Shown: positions 23,031 to 34,890 of the stretch, piece by piece | Position numbering within the stretch: position 1 is the first letter of the stretch | Layout: each line of letters opens with the position of its first letter | Assembly: GCF_905475465.1 (NCBI RefSeq) | Contig: NC_062250.1 | Coordinates: 332,501 to 396,500 of the forward strand | DNA length: 64,000 nt | Direction: 5' to 3' | Source of the DNA: Pieris napi | Lineage: Eukaryota; Arthropoda; Insecta; Lepidoptera; Pieridae | Program-made: the position numbers and the translations under genes | The notes under the pieces: model-generated | What the model saw: only the letters and a program-made list of their open reading frames with translations | Databases searched by the model: none | What the model was told of the DNA's origin: nothing

Positions 23031-26000
23031 AATGTTTATAAGCTATAGCAAGCCAAGAAAAACGTGTCCGAGATATGCGACTTTCCGTATTTTAACAGTC
23101 AGCGTAAAATTTCGTGTTATCCCGATTCGATTAAAGACTCTTTCATCACTCTTTGGATCCAGCTGATGCGAAGCATGCGACGGTAATACTACAGCTTCCA
23201 GGTGCCTTCTATAAGAATATTTTATAATTTATTAATAAGTACAAGAAACAATCATAATATGACATCGTATAATGTGATTAGATTTGGAAAAAATAGTAAT
23301 TAACTTTTCTCTTCAGAGACTGAAAGACTGTTCTGTTTAAATCGCATTCCTATGAAATTAACGGGATATAGATATATGTGGTTTTGGTTTATAAAACTTA
23401 AGCAAGACGACCTCAATTGATCCTTTTATAGATTTCGGTAGTAAATTTGAAACCGGTTTAAGCCGGTATGTTCAAGAGACAGAAAACTTATTAACTATGG
23501 ACTAGGTTATCACCTTTTCTTTTTACAGTGTAGATTGATTGGACGGCCGATTGGCGGAGAGTGGGTCCGTCACGTCATCAATGGATATAGGTGCTTAAAA
23601 GTGTCAACTCTTTCAGCCATTCGAATTTTTGCTTCAAAGGGTATTATTTCGTACAAATTTTATTATTGATCATAGTAATTATATAAATTTAGTATATAAT
23701 ATTGTTTTTTATTAACGCGAATGTCATATAAAAAAATACTTAATCCGGTTTAATGATTATACATAATTATATACATAACTTTTCAATTAAACCACGAATA
23801 GTAGAAAGTGTCACTATGGTCTGACAGTTTCTATAGTGTAAATAGTATTAAGTACGTCTGTGTTCTCATAAACAAGACGATTAGTTTATATGAAATGCCA
23901 AAAATCATGAATTTCTTTAATAACATAATTTCTTACATTTTCATAATTGGATATTTTCGGTCGTGGCGAGCTAACAGAATGAGACCGATTCGGAGTAGAC
24001 TCCTAAAACTTTTACAACAGAATTCGGCGAATTCACAATCCTCTTAACGCTCATTGGTATACTGCAGCAATAGACGGCTTTGCATTATCAGGCCGGCCGA
24101 TTTGAATTTCAATATACTTCGCACTGGTCCACGGTACCAACTAGCGACACTGACAGCTGAGTATACAGTTCTGCATCACTAATGGCGGAATTTGCCGTTT
24201 CCAACTTTAGAATTCTATGAAAGGATCGTGTTTAATCTCTGTTGTTGTTGTAAATGATTCTGAAGAGGGCTACAAAAATTTGCTACTATTCGTAGCGGTT
24301 CGTAGCTAACTCGTAGCACAAATAAAAATCAGATTTAGTCTTAGTATGACCCGTATATGCAGTAACGTTCAATAAATTAAAATATTAAATACCTTAAAAA
24401 CTTGTAAGCTATTAAAGAAATCATATTTTATTATTGAAAAACAATTTGTGGTAGTATGCCTGATTCGAACATCTAACTAAGCATGAATTTCTAAATCCCT
24501 AAATTGATTTGACATTGATAAAATCCTATGTACCCAAAGTAAAATAGAAACAAAATACGGCGTAAAAAATAAATCGCCAGCTCAATATACTCTAAGATAA
24601 AGTCGCCATTCGAGCGAAAAGATACGTATAAAGAATTTTCAAAGGCAAAGCCTTCGATTTATTGTCCTCGATTGTCCAATACACAGCCCAGCCCTGAAAA
24701 TCAGTTTATAAAATACTTTTGCAAATATTTTGGTTTATGTAGTTAATATAATAATATATTAACTATGCTTTTTATACAAATAACATCATACAAGACAAAA
24801 CCTCATCAATTTTAAATTGAAATCTTAGCTAAAATTAAAAAAAAAATTGAACTAAGGAATAACTCTAACCAGCTGACAAGTGTCTTTTAGTACACCATAA
24901 AATAGCACCTAAGTCAATATAGTTCATAAGCAAATACTATATAGATAATAAACATAGAATATATTTTTCACTCCTTACTTATAAAACTGAATAAAAATAT
25001 TAGATGTAAAATCTTACTTCTGAATCCTATTAAACTTCGTGACGTGATTAAATTGAATATAGAATTTTCTTTAAAACATCAGTTTTAACGTCTACGTTTC
25101 AGTTATCTTGAATAATATTCTTCGGTACATGAAAATACTCTTACTTTGAAATGCAATAAAGTTATGAGGTCATAACTCATTGTATGGAACTCGTTGTGTC
25201 TAAAACCTTTTCATTTATGCAATATAAAATTAGTTTTATAATAATAATCACGCTATAAAAATTAAAAGTATTATTATTAAATCATTTTTCGAGTTCAGTG
25301 TATTTAAAAAATGATATAATATTTTTGATTTATTCAGCGAATCTAAATTTTACGCGTCGTTAGAGTGCTGCGGTTCAAACTAATGGGAGATATTTTATTG
25401 AGATTCAACATTGAGTACTCGGTACGTAAGGATATGCATATTTATTATTCATATTTTATTAGAGATTAATTTGATTTTATGTAACGGAGAAGCAAGGTTT
25501 AAAAAAATAAATGGCGCCTCTTTCGGACGAATACGGAATAGCTATAAATCTCAACTGAAATGAATATTTTGATACAAAACTCGAGATAAGTAAAACAGTA
25601 CATTTACATATTAATTATGCGATTAAAATTTTCGTCGAGAAATATTTGCATTAAATACTTGAAATTAAAAAGTATTCCATGGTATAATTTCACGCATATT
25701 TGGTTTTGGGAAGTTTCAAACAATTTACATGATGAATGAAGAGCAAATAGACTTTATGAATTCTGATTTTTCTTGAAACTTTGTAGAAGACATATTTTTC
25801 ATAAAAGTAAGTTTATGTATTCATCTAATAGAATTAATATTCATTATTTCTGACATATTTATATCTTGGATATAATTTAGAAAAGTATGTATTTTGTTTT
25901 CATTTCTTAAAAAGTATGTTTTTTTTTAAAGATACAGATGTTTTCTAGGTTATTAATAAATATGACTAGGTACTTGATACTAGGTAGGTTCAGAATGGGC

Positions 26001-27154
26001 TAATTATATTACAAGTAAAATCAGTGTAAGAGTATGGCTTGACTTTCGCTACGTAATAAACTTCTTCGTTTCATAAATAATTTACTCAGTTCTACGTTAC
26101 GTTAGGTATTTTGAGTTAAATGCCACGATAAAAAAGCCAAAAATCGTCGACGTGTTCTTTCAGCATATACATAATATTATATTAGACATATTTTATTCTG
26201 TAATCGCGGGTAAAATAGTTTACACGATTTTTATTACATCAAAGCGAAGACAAGGTCATTCTTAATTCTATTTGTATATAGTAGCAATAGGGTCAAAATG
26301 GGCTGGCCATCTAATGGCCTCTGAAAAGTATCCAATGAAACAGATTAATAAAATACAATATTAACCAAATGGATTATGATTGTCTGCTTAAAAAAACGAA
26401 TTCATATTTATTCATATACGAAAATGTAGTGGGGTCGGACAATACCATGCATTAGTTTGCTCATTTAATATGGTAAAACTTGAATTAGGCACATCGTATT
26501 GTTCCATTGACTTAGGTATACACTTTTATCTATATTACGTGTCACACATCTGCATTTATTTCGAACATTGTGGTCATACGCATAGGTTTTACAGTAATAT
26601 ATCTTAGAAGGGTCGTATTTGCTACTTCACTATTTTCTAATTGATGCTACATATGTGTAGCCCTCCTAAGCCAATTCCGCCAGGCGAATAGAGTAGCGTG
26701 CGCCGATAACGCGGCACAGGCATGAGGCACCGTCGCGCTTATCGTCCTGATTACAATACAATTTTACCATGCAAGGAATTTCTTGTTCACATTTACATAC
26801 GCGAATAATTACCGAAGAACGCCACCGCAGACTAACCCACTTTACGCAATACACAGCATTTAATTATGTTTTACACACAGTTCAATTGAGAGGCTTCAAT
26901 AGATTACAGAAACAGAACGATTCCTTTAAATGGATTGAAATACGATACTAATAATAAACATAATAAAATATTAAGTATATCTACCGAATATTTTATTTTA
27001 TTTTATTTTTATTTTACAATTTTTAGGGAAACTTACAGCTAAAAAAGGTTCAATAATATACAATTAACATGATGACGGCCAATTATCAGTTTCCACACTT
27101 TATCACATCATTACACACCAACGCTCAAAAAAACTCTCAAGGCTATATTAAAAA

Positions 27155-27783
27155 CTAAATCTCAAAGTATCGGTCACAAAGGGCTTCCTTCGTTGCAGTA
27201 ACACTTGTGCAAAACAAATCCAAATTAAGCTCCCGACATGCCACATTAAAAGAACGGCATGCTCGCAATAGGTAAGAATTTTTTCTGTATGTAGTTCTTG
27301 CTATGGGGACGTACAGTAAATTTGATCCGCGCAGAAACAATGATGGTGCGTACAGGCCCACCCTAGATAACAGTTCTGGCAACTCAGCCGCACCATTAAA
27401 TAAAGACACTAGGAATTTAATGTCCGATATTTTTCTACGCTCAGCTAAAGGCAAAATATGAAATTTTTTGCAGCGTGTATGATAGTCAGGCAGGTAACAA
27501 TTAGATTTAAATTGAATGTACCTTAAAAAATTTCTTTGTATACTTTCAAGGCGGTCTATATAAATGTTGTATATTGGGTTCCATACCTGTGAGGCATATT
27601 CGAGGTGACTACGAACGAAAGAGCAATATAATATTTTAATGGTTTTAATTTCATGAAAGTCGGAAGAGATTCTTATAATGAAACCTAACGCTTTCGTGGC
27701 TTTATTAATGATGCTCTCAATATGCAGATCAAAGAGAAGTTTGCTGTCAAATATAACTCCAAGATCTTTGACAGATCCAACTC
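27155..27783 (-). pseudogene. LINE ORF2 C-terminal part, downstream of the inserted element
   Basis: The frame encodes RVGSVKDLGVIFDSKLLFD, then the CR1-type C-terminal region SHLEYASQVWNP, and ends LCDRYFEI with a stop. It continues the frame at 29847-31142 across the insert. Residues read upstream of RVGSV are translated terminal inverted repeat of the inserted element, not LINE protein. Confidence 0.85.
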
Positions 27784-27786
27784 TTA

Positions 27787-27840
27787 TGGTGGGTACAGAC
27801 TGGTGAAACGTAATGGTGGGTACAGACTGGTGAAACGTAA
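27787..27840 (+). repeat. Left terminal repeat of the TIR element, present twice in tandem
   Basis: A 27-bp sequence beginning TGGTGGGTACAG and ending ACGTAA occurs twice without a gap (27787-27813 and 27814-27840). Units 2 and 3 lack this left terminus entirely. Confidence 0.92.
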
Positions 27841-28513
27841 CATGAAATGTATTATTCTGCCTTTCATTGCATGTTCGCTGCAAGCGTGGACGCATAGCGC
27901 GCTCTTAACGCGCATTCACTACGAACCTCCCGCGTTCGTCTTGATCCGCCATTCTGCCGCGAACACGGCCCTTCGATACACGTTTTTAAACCGGTAGATC
28001 ACACGAAGCATGGAAACCGAAGACCATGTTCTTGCTATGACGATTATCAGTACTTCATTATTAATAATACATCAACTCATGAAAACACGCCGAAGACCTT
28101 AAGATTTTTCTTAAAATAGTTTTCATTTTGCGGGTTCCACAAAATTTCACGAACTCTGTAGGCATCTATCAAGCAAAATGCCTTTTCCTCACTCCACGGA
28201 GTGTCGTCCTCCATGTTCGTTGCGTGCACGTGTTGATTTCAAAACGACCGTCCACGTTGGCGCACCGCGCACACTGCGCGCCCCTCTGTGTTCGTTGGAA
28301 AAACCGACAAATCACGGATCGCTCCGCGCGCGGCTTGTAATGCTCGTAGCGTGTGCGTGAAATGCACATTTCGCGCGCACAAGACGTCCAAACTATGAGA
28401 AATTGTTACACTGTGTGTTACCTTTCATGATACATTGCAGCAATGTGTACGGTAAATTCTTTCATTGCATGACACATTGCATGTTACGTTTCACCGGTCT
28501 GTACCCACCTTAA
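27841..28513 (+). repeat. TIR element unit 1 (673 bp)
   Basis: It starts CATGAAATGTATTATTCTGC and ends with a right terminus reading CACCGGTCTGTACCCACC. It is nearly identical to unit 2; one visible difference is GTAGCG against GTAACG near 28350. Confidence 0.92.
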
Positions 28514-29186
28514 CATGAAATGTATTATTCTGCCTTTCATTGCATGTTCGCTGCAAGCGTGGACGCATAGCGCGCTCTTAACGCGCATTCACTACGAACC
28601 TCCCGCGTTCGTCTTGATCCGCCATTCTGCCGCGAACACGGCCCTTCGATACACGTTTTTAAACCGGTAGATCACACGAAGCATGGAAACCGAAGACCAT
28701 GTTCTTGCTATGACGATTATCAGTACTTCATTATTAATAATACATCAACTCATGAAAACACGCCGAAGACCTTAAGATTTTTCTTAAAATAGTTTTCATT
28801 TTGCGGGTTCCACAAAATTTCACGAACTCTGTAGGCATCTATCAAGCAAAATGCCTTTTCCTCACTCCACGGAGTGTCGTCCTCCATGTTCGTTGCGTGC
28901 ACGTGTTGATTTCAAAACGACCGTCCACGTTGGCGCACCGCGCACACTGCGCGCCCCTCTGTGTTCGTTGGAAAAACCGACAAATCACGGATCGCTCCGC
29001 GCGCGGCTTGTAATGCTCGTAACGTGTGCGTGAAATGCACATTTCGCGCGCACAAGACGTCCAAACTATGAGAAATTGTTACACTGTGTGTTACCTTTCA
29101 TGATACATTGCAGCAATGTGTACGGTAAATTCTTTCATTGCATGACACATTGCATGTTACGTTTCACCGGTCTGTACCCACCTTAA
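28514..29186 (+). repeat. TIR element unit 2 (673 bp)
   Basis: Same length and almost the same sequence as unit 1. It follows directly on the right terminus of unit 1 at the junction CCCACCTTAACATG and has no left terminus of its own. Confidence 0.92.
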
Positions 29187-29843
29187 CATGAAATGTATTA
29201 TTCTGCCTTTCATTGCATGTTCGCTGCAAGCGTGGACGCATAGCGCGCTCTTAACGCGCATTCACTACGAACCTCCCGCGTTCGTCTTGATCCGCCATTC
29301 TGCCGCGAACACGGCCCTTCGATACGCGTTTTTAAACCGGTAGATCATACGAAGCATGGAGTCAAAAAAACACGTTCTTGCTATGACGATTATCAGTACT
29401 TCATTATTAATAATAAATCAACTCATGAAAATACGCCAAAGACCTTAAGATTTTTCTTAAAATAGTTTTCATTTTGCGGGTTCCATAAAATTTCACGAAC
29501 TCTGTACGCATCTATCAAGCAAAATGCCTTTTCCTCACTCCACGCAGTGTCGTCCTCCATGTTCGTTGCGTGCACGTGTTGATTTCAAAACGACCGTCCA
29601 CGTTGGCGCACCGCGCACACTGCGCGCCCCTTTGTGTTCGTTTGAAAAACCGACAAATCACGGATCGCTCCGCGCGCGGCTTGTAATGCTCGTAGCGTGC
29701 GCGTGAAATGCACATTTCGCGCGCACAAGACGTCCAAACTATGAGAAATTGTTAGAAGTGTGTTACCTTTCATGATACATTGCAGCAATGTGTACGGTCA
29801 ATTCTTTCATTGCATGTTACGTTTCACCAGTCTGTACCCACCT
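29187..29843 (+). repeat. TIR element unit 3 (diverged, 657 bp)
   Basis: It differs from units 1 and 2 at scattered bases (for example TCAAAAAAACACG for ACCGAAGACCATG). It lacks a 12-bp internal stretch before the right terminus, which reads CACCAGTCTG and so matches the left terminus exactly. Confidence 0.9.
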
Positions 29844-29846
29844 TTA

Positions 29847-31142
29847 CTAAAATAGAATCTTGAAGTTTATAGGGAAAGGCAATAGGGTGGAGTTTGCGAG
29901 TAAATGTACAAATGTAACACTTAGATACATTCAAGTCGAGCTCGTTCAGAACACAATAATTTTGAAAGCGGTCCAGATCTTCTTGTAAAGAGAGTGCATC
30001 AGCGACAGAGTTAATCTGTTTCATGATTTTCATGTCGTCTGCATACAGTAGAATTTTGGACGACTGAAAACAATGTGTGATGTCGTTAACAAATACATTA
30101 AAGAGAAATGGGCCCAAAAGCGATCCTTGTGGGACTCCTGAAGGTATATATCTAGTTCTTGACGAGTATCCATTCAACACCACAGTCTGACATCGATTCT
30201 CTACGTACGATGAGAACCATCTGAATAGATTACCCCGTATACCCATGGAAGATAACTTGCTTAAAAGTATGTTGTGGTCGATTTTGTCGAAACATTTGCT
30301 GTAGTCTGTGTATATAACATCCACCTGGGATCCATTAGCCATAGAATCTGATAGGAAGTCACTACAGAGGATCAAATTTGACGTAGTCGACCGACCCTTT
30401 ATAAAACCGTGTTGGTATTCACTAAAGTCCAGTTTCAGTGCTGAATATACTTGTCTGTAAACGATTTTTTCCATAATTTTAGCGAATACACATAACTTAG
30501 ATATAGGTCTGTAATTTTCAACGACGGCTTTTGATCCTTTTTTCAGGACAGGTGTTATATACGCAGACTTCCACAAAGTGGGCACTACTCCGGCAGTAAG
30601 TGAAAATTTGAATAAAATTGAGAGTGGTAAGGTCAGGCTATCGGCGCAATTTGCTATAAATACTGGTGGAATATTGTCAGGCCCCGGTGACTTGTTTAGA
30701 TCCACATGTTTCAGAAATCTATATACTTCATCCCTATTAATTTCTATTGACCCGATATCAGTGCCGAAACAAGCGGCCCCCTCGGGTACGGTCTGTGTGT
30801 TGATTGGTGGCGAGTTGATATTGACAGCGCTCGGTTCCAAAAAATTTGAATAAAAGTAGTCGCTGAACATGTTGGATATAACATCCCCATCCCCAGATGA
30901 ATGATTTCTATACTGTAGTACAGAGGGATAGCAATTGGACTGCTTTTTTGATTTTACATAAGCCCAAAAAGCTTTAGGATTGCGCTTTATGTTTGATTCT
31001 ATACCAGATATATAATTGTTAAACAACTCTTTCTCTAAATCTTTCACTCGCTGTCGTAAAACGACAAATGAATGATGATCCGAGAGGTTTTTATATTTTT
31101 TAAACTTTAAATGATATTTAGCTTTCTCCTTTATTATTTCTC
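29847..31142 (-). pseudogene. LINE reverse transcriptase, N-terminal part of a truncated and interrupted ORF2
   Basis: The frame encodes KEKAKYHLKFKKYKN, NPKAFWAYVKSK, LNKSPGPDNIPP, NYRPISKL, QHGFIKGRSTTSN, YTDYSKCFDKID (catalytic Asp), SGVPQGSLLGP and LLYADDMKI (catalytic YADD box). It ends inside the inserted element after KLQDSILV. There is no real start codon because of the 5' truncation; an in-frame GTG at 31047 is not one. All catalytic residues that remain are intact, so this copy is young. Confidence 0.85.
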
Positions 31143-32208
31143 CTTAATATATTAAGAATAATATTAATTTGCTTTTGATATATTCATGTACCATAAATAT
31201 CGAATATCTGCAAGAACAATAACAATTTAGTTTTTATTATACGTTCGAGATTCCTATTTCCCTTACCTCGTTTTTATAGTGTGTTGGTACTTTTAACCTT
31301 CGTTGATTAAAAATCTTAATCAAAATAATTTAATAATATGAATTTTCTTTTTAATTAGGAAACGTAGCGTATTAAAGTATAGACCATTCATATAAATATT
31401 TGGCCGACGGCAATTCCATTGAAGACTTTATATAAGCCAAATATATTTTTTTCTCTAACGATAACCACGTCTCATGACCATTAAGGTAACCACCCGGTCA
31501 TCCTAGTGAAATTGAATCGGTGCAGTAATGAGCGATTTGATTGCGTCACCCGGTTCACCCGGCTTGCACCGGATAATCGCCAGCACGATTCGGCTAATAG
31601 CTTCATTCTCTTGCGAGCAGTTTGTAATAAGTTTTTATTCGTATAAGAGCTGATTAAAAAAATAGGTTGTTATTAAGTTATTTACGAAAATTATTTGCAT
31701 GTTTGGTTTTTAATATTCTTTATCGTACGTACGTAATTCTGTGTAACGATACGATAAATGAATTGTTTGGAAAAAAACCGGCATGGAGTAACGACTGATT
31801 CTTAATAGAAGTTTTTTTTCTAAAAATTTTAAGAGTTAAGAGTGTTCCATATATTTTACTCCGCGAATTGCGCTAATTGATTACTTTTATTGTTCATTTC
31901 CTTGTGGTTCTGATATTATGCTAGTAGATGCACTTAATTATATTTTTGCCAATTTTATTTAATTAATTACGTCACATATAATTTAGTAAGTGTTAGTGCG
32001 TAATTATTTGTGATTTTACTTAAGGCAAATTATTTATAATAGACAGTCCAACTTTTCTCAATATTCCTATATTAATTGTTCTCCTATCCCTACGACAGTT
32101 CTGTGTAGTTTTTCGTGTTTAATTTGGCGTCAAGGATATATTGATATACCAATTACTCGTTTTAGTAATAATACGACGACGTGTGTCAAGCTAAGAAAGC
32201 AGACCTAT

Positions 32209-32646
32209 AGGGGAAGCCCGGGCAAGAAGCATATCTGTTTTTTTCCATAAATCTAAAATAGATATCGCTTTGGCAATTTTTTTAGGCGTTTCACATGCAA
32301 CCGACGATGCCATGACAGTTCAACCAAAACAATACGCGAGTGCATTTGTTGTTAAAAAAATATAAAAATTATTGTTGTTTTGTTACGATTTTTGGGAAGG
32401 TTTGTACATTAAGTTTTTGTATTAGTCATTAGTTTTGCCCGAACACTCCGGGCAAAACGGAAAATTGATACTTTTGTTAATTCTCATAAATAATATAGAA
32501 ATCATTAAAAAAATTAAGTATATGTGATTATTTTCCAAAGATGATTCATCCTACAAATTAAAAGTACAAAGAGTTCTATTGAATTACAGATTGTGGCTTT
32601 AATTTACATTATGCCTTAACATATGCGTCTTGCCCGGGCTTCCCCT
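32209..32646. mobile_element. MITE with 26-bp terminal inverted repeats
   Basis: The left end AGGGGAAGCCCGGGCAAGAA is repeated in inverse orientation at the right end (CTTGCCCGGGCTTCCCCT). The two ends match over 26 positions with one mismatch. There is no coding capacity. TA-rich flanks are compatible with a TA target, but the exact boundary base is uncertain. Confidence 0.7.
32434..32458. repeat. Hairpin inside the MITE
   Basis: TTTTGCCCG and CGGGCAAAA form a perfect 9-bp stem around a 7-base loop. The stem repeats the GCCCG core of the element's own ends. Confidence 0.7.
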
Positions 32647-33029
32647 TAAGATTTATACCAAAGAAATTTATTTATATATGGGACTTCATACATAGATTAA
32701 CTTCCAAAAATGAAAGCCATACTCAATAGCGAATTAATTAATTTCAATTAGGTACAATAAAAATCTAGATTTTATATTCGAGTTTACAATAATGCGATTA
32801 AGCTCTGGATTTAGCTAATTTCCACAGTGATATTTCTATAAGGCCAGCTTTACTGACGGTAGTTTCATTAGTTCAATGGCGTTTCCGAGCGATAGACTTT
32901 TATTTTATTATTATTTTGTGCTCAACTAATGGTACATACAAGCTATTCCTTGTTACTATACAGTCCGATACGCGTGACTTTGTGTGCAAGTTTGTAAAAA
33001 CCTATGATCTTTTCTTTATTTAATTTTTT

Positions 33030-33276
33030 AAAAAATCAGTGGTGCTACAACCTATTTAGGTCTGGACCTCAGATTTCTGAATCTGTTTCACGATTATTTT
33101 TCAGTCTAATAGGCAAGTAGGTGATCAGCCTCCAGTGCCGACACACGCCGTCGACTTTTTAGATCCTCCTTCCTTGAGCGAAATAGAAAGAAAGCCCATT
33201 GGTGCACAGCCGGGGATCGAACCTACGACCTCAGGGATGAGAGTCGCACGCTGAAGCCACTAGGCCAATACTGCTC
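33030..33276 (-). mobile_element. tRNA-derived SINE, nearly complete, minus strand
   Basis: On the minus strand it begins AGCAGTATTGGCCTAGTGGC, has GTAGGTTCGATCCCCGGCTG, and ends AGGTTGTAGCACCACTGATT followed by an A/T tail. Confidence 0.85.
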
Positions 33277-34754
33277 TTTATCTAATTTACTTTACACAAA
33301 AAAACTAAACACTTATGAATTCATTATCACTTAAATTCTGTTAACGTTACCATTACTGCTAAAGTAATAAGAAATTATATTAAGTAGGAAAGTAAATTGA
33401 TTCGCAGAAATCTTTACTTTTAATCTGATATAATATTTATAACGCATTAAAGCCTTTATTACAAATGAATAATGAATGAATTTCACGCAAACAACTGCAA
33501 AGGACCCGCAGTCATCATCATAAAATTAAAACGTTTTAACTGCATAACTATTAACGTAGTAACAATCACTCGCAATCAATATTCATTACTATGTATTGAA
33601 TCGTTCGATAGCCGAGCAATGATGCAATCATTGATTTCATACCTGCAGAGGGAGCCACTGAGCGCCGGTTAATATGTAAATTGGTTGGCACGGGAGCCTA
33701 ACTGATCATTGTTGGTGAAATGAGCTAGATGTCTGTATAAACGGACGGCTGATAGGCCAAGATTGGCCGTGTTTAATAAATCGTCAAACTCGTAGAATAG
33801 TGACGGATCTGACAAATAGTAAACTTTACAGTTCAGCCATTTCAAAATAATATAATCAATAATCATGTTAGTTTTTATCATTACTATTTTAATTAATATT
33901 CTGTTATTATGAAAATTTACATACAAACCAAAGGGTTTGTTTTGAAACAATATAAAAATAATAACATTAAATAATTTTTTAGAAAAATCACATGTTTCTA
34001 TCAAATCCGTCACTTTACTGACTGATTTATATGAAACTTAAAACACATGGATTTTTTTTAGAGTAGCCGTAATATTTAGTCAATGTAGTATCCAAATGTG
34101 ATAAAAAGTCGATTTTGGATTTTTTCAAATCCGACATTGTTCTACGATCATGGCAAAATGGGCTGGAGGCTCAAATATACAACTTTTAAAATTATCCATT
34201 AGTTTACAGACACAGATGTATAAATAACAATACTCGAGTACAATCGCAGTAATTTCATGAGGCATGACAATATATATTTTTTTAACTCTTCTCCCATCAG
34301 CCGGTAGCCAGTAACCACTAAAGGGTAATATATAATACGTGATTCGTTTATGAAGCAATAGCGCACAGTAATAACATGTCGAGATTTGTGACGTTTCAAA
34401 TTATTGCCACCGGATATTGTTAGCACCTTCCGATTTACCTACGTTACGTTGTGGATAGAGAAATTTTCACACATCATTTTCAGTCAGATTTCAGTGGTAT
34501 AGTAAATTATATATGAATACTGTATACCTCTTGGAAGAAAAAACGTTTCCCGAAATGTCTGATAGTATTTCTTTTTATAAAAAAGGGTACCAGATAAGGC
34601 AGGTATTTGAGAATAAAAGTATAGAATTTTAATTGTTTTAGCCTGAATAAAAGTGCAAAACATCAACTACAAGACGGTTAAAATCTTGACAGGGTCTAGT
34701 CGTGTAGCAGTCAAGTAAACAACTTGGTATATAAACTAACTTCTAAACAATTTA

Positions 34755-34890
34755 CATGCAGCACGGCCGAACGCAAACGGTTGGCTCGATTTCCATAACT
34801 AATTAAATTGCGGGACAAAGTTGGCCTGCAGGTGCCGCGGGCTTCCCCAACTTGTCACGTAATGTCACGCTGATAGGAACTTCCAGGTAA
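34755..34890. other. GC-elevated non-coding island
   Basis: Contains CACGGCCGAACGCAAACGGT and GGCCTGCAGGTGCCGCGGGC between AT-rich flanks. Stop codons occur in the frames I read and no repeat partner is in the window. Confidence 0.3.

Larger units (their letters stand above)
20318..26988. other. Gene-poor stretch
   Basis: Apart from the LINE relics at 21155 and 22900, I see AT-rich DNA with no supported exon, RNA gene or recognisable repeat. Confidence 0.4.
27787..29843. mobile_element. Triplicated non-autonomous TIR element (PIF/Harbinger-like by its TTA duplication)
   Basis: The element opens with GGTGGGTACAGACTGGTGAA and closes with its complement, TTCACCAGTCTGTACCCACC. TTA stands directly outside both ends (27784-27786, 29844-29846), as expected for PIF/Harbinger-type insertion. 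The interior is three head-to-tail copies of a GC-rich unit: 27841-28513, 28514-29186 and 29187-29843. No transposase motif is visible. The short open frames recurring every 673 bp on both strands reflect the repeat, not coding. It lies in the LINE reverse transcriptase. Confidence 0.85.
26989..31142 (-). mobile_element. 5'-truncated CR1/Jockey-like LINE, interrupted by a TIR element
   Basis: On the minus strand coding begins abruptly near 31142 (about residue 330 by comparison with the intact ORF2 at 44594-47476), so ORF1 and the endonuclease are missing, as is usual for 5'-truncated LINEs. The 3' end is a (TAAAA)n tail at 26989-27017. Protein similarity to the intact ORF2 is clear but distant, so it is a separate family. 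The reverse transcriptase frame is otherwise open. It is broken only by the insert at 27787-29843. Removing the insert and one TTA copy rejoins the two halves in frame. Confidence 0.85.

Noticed and set aside
26666..26951. Overlapping cysteine-containing frames on both strands
   Set aside because: Short, opposed, without family signature or splice context.
27784..27895. N-terminal residues of the open frame at 27155-27895 as LINE protein
   Set aside because: They are translated terminal repeat of the inserted element (THFHQSVPTI-like words repeated); the LINE frame resumes only at RVGSVKDLG.
28128..29788. Recurrent 60-70 codon open frames on both strands every 673 bp
   Set aside because: They recur only because the TIR-element unit is tandemly repeated, they overlap each other on both strands, and no family resemblance is visible.
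27841..29843. CRISPR-like array
   Set aside because: There are only three 0.67-kb direct units and no short repeats with unique spacers; the organism is an insect.
30578..30853. Plus-strand frame opposite the reverse transcriptase
   Set aside because: Shadow of the minus-strand LINE coding sequence.
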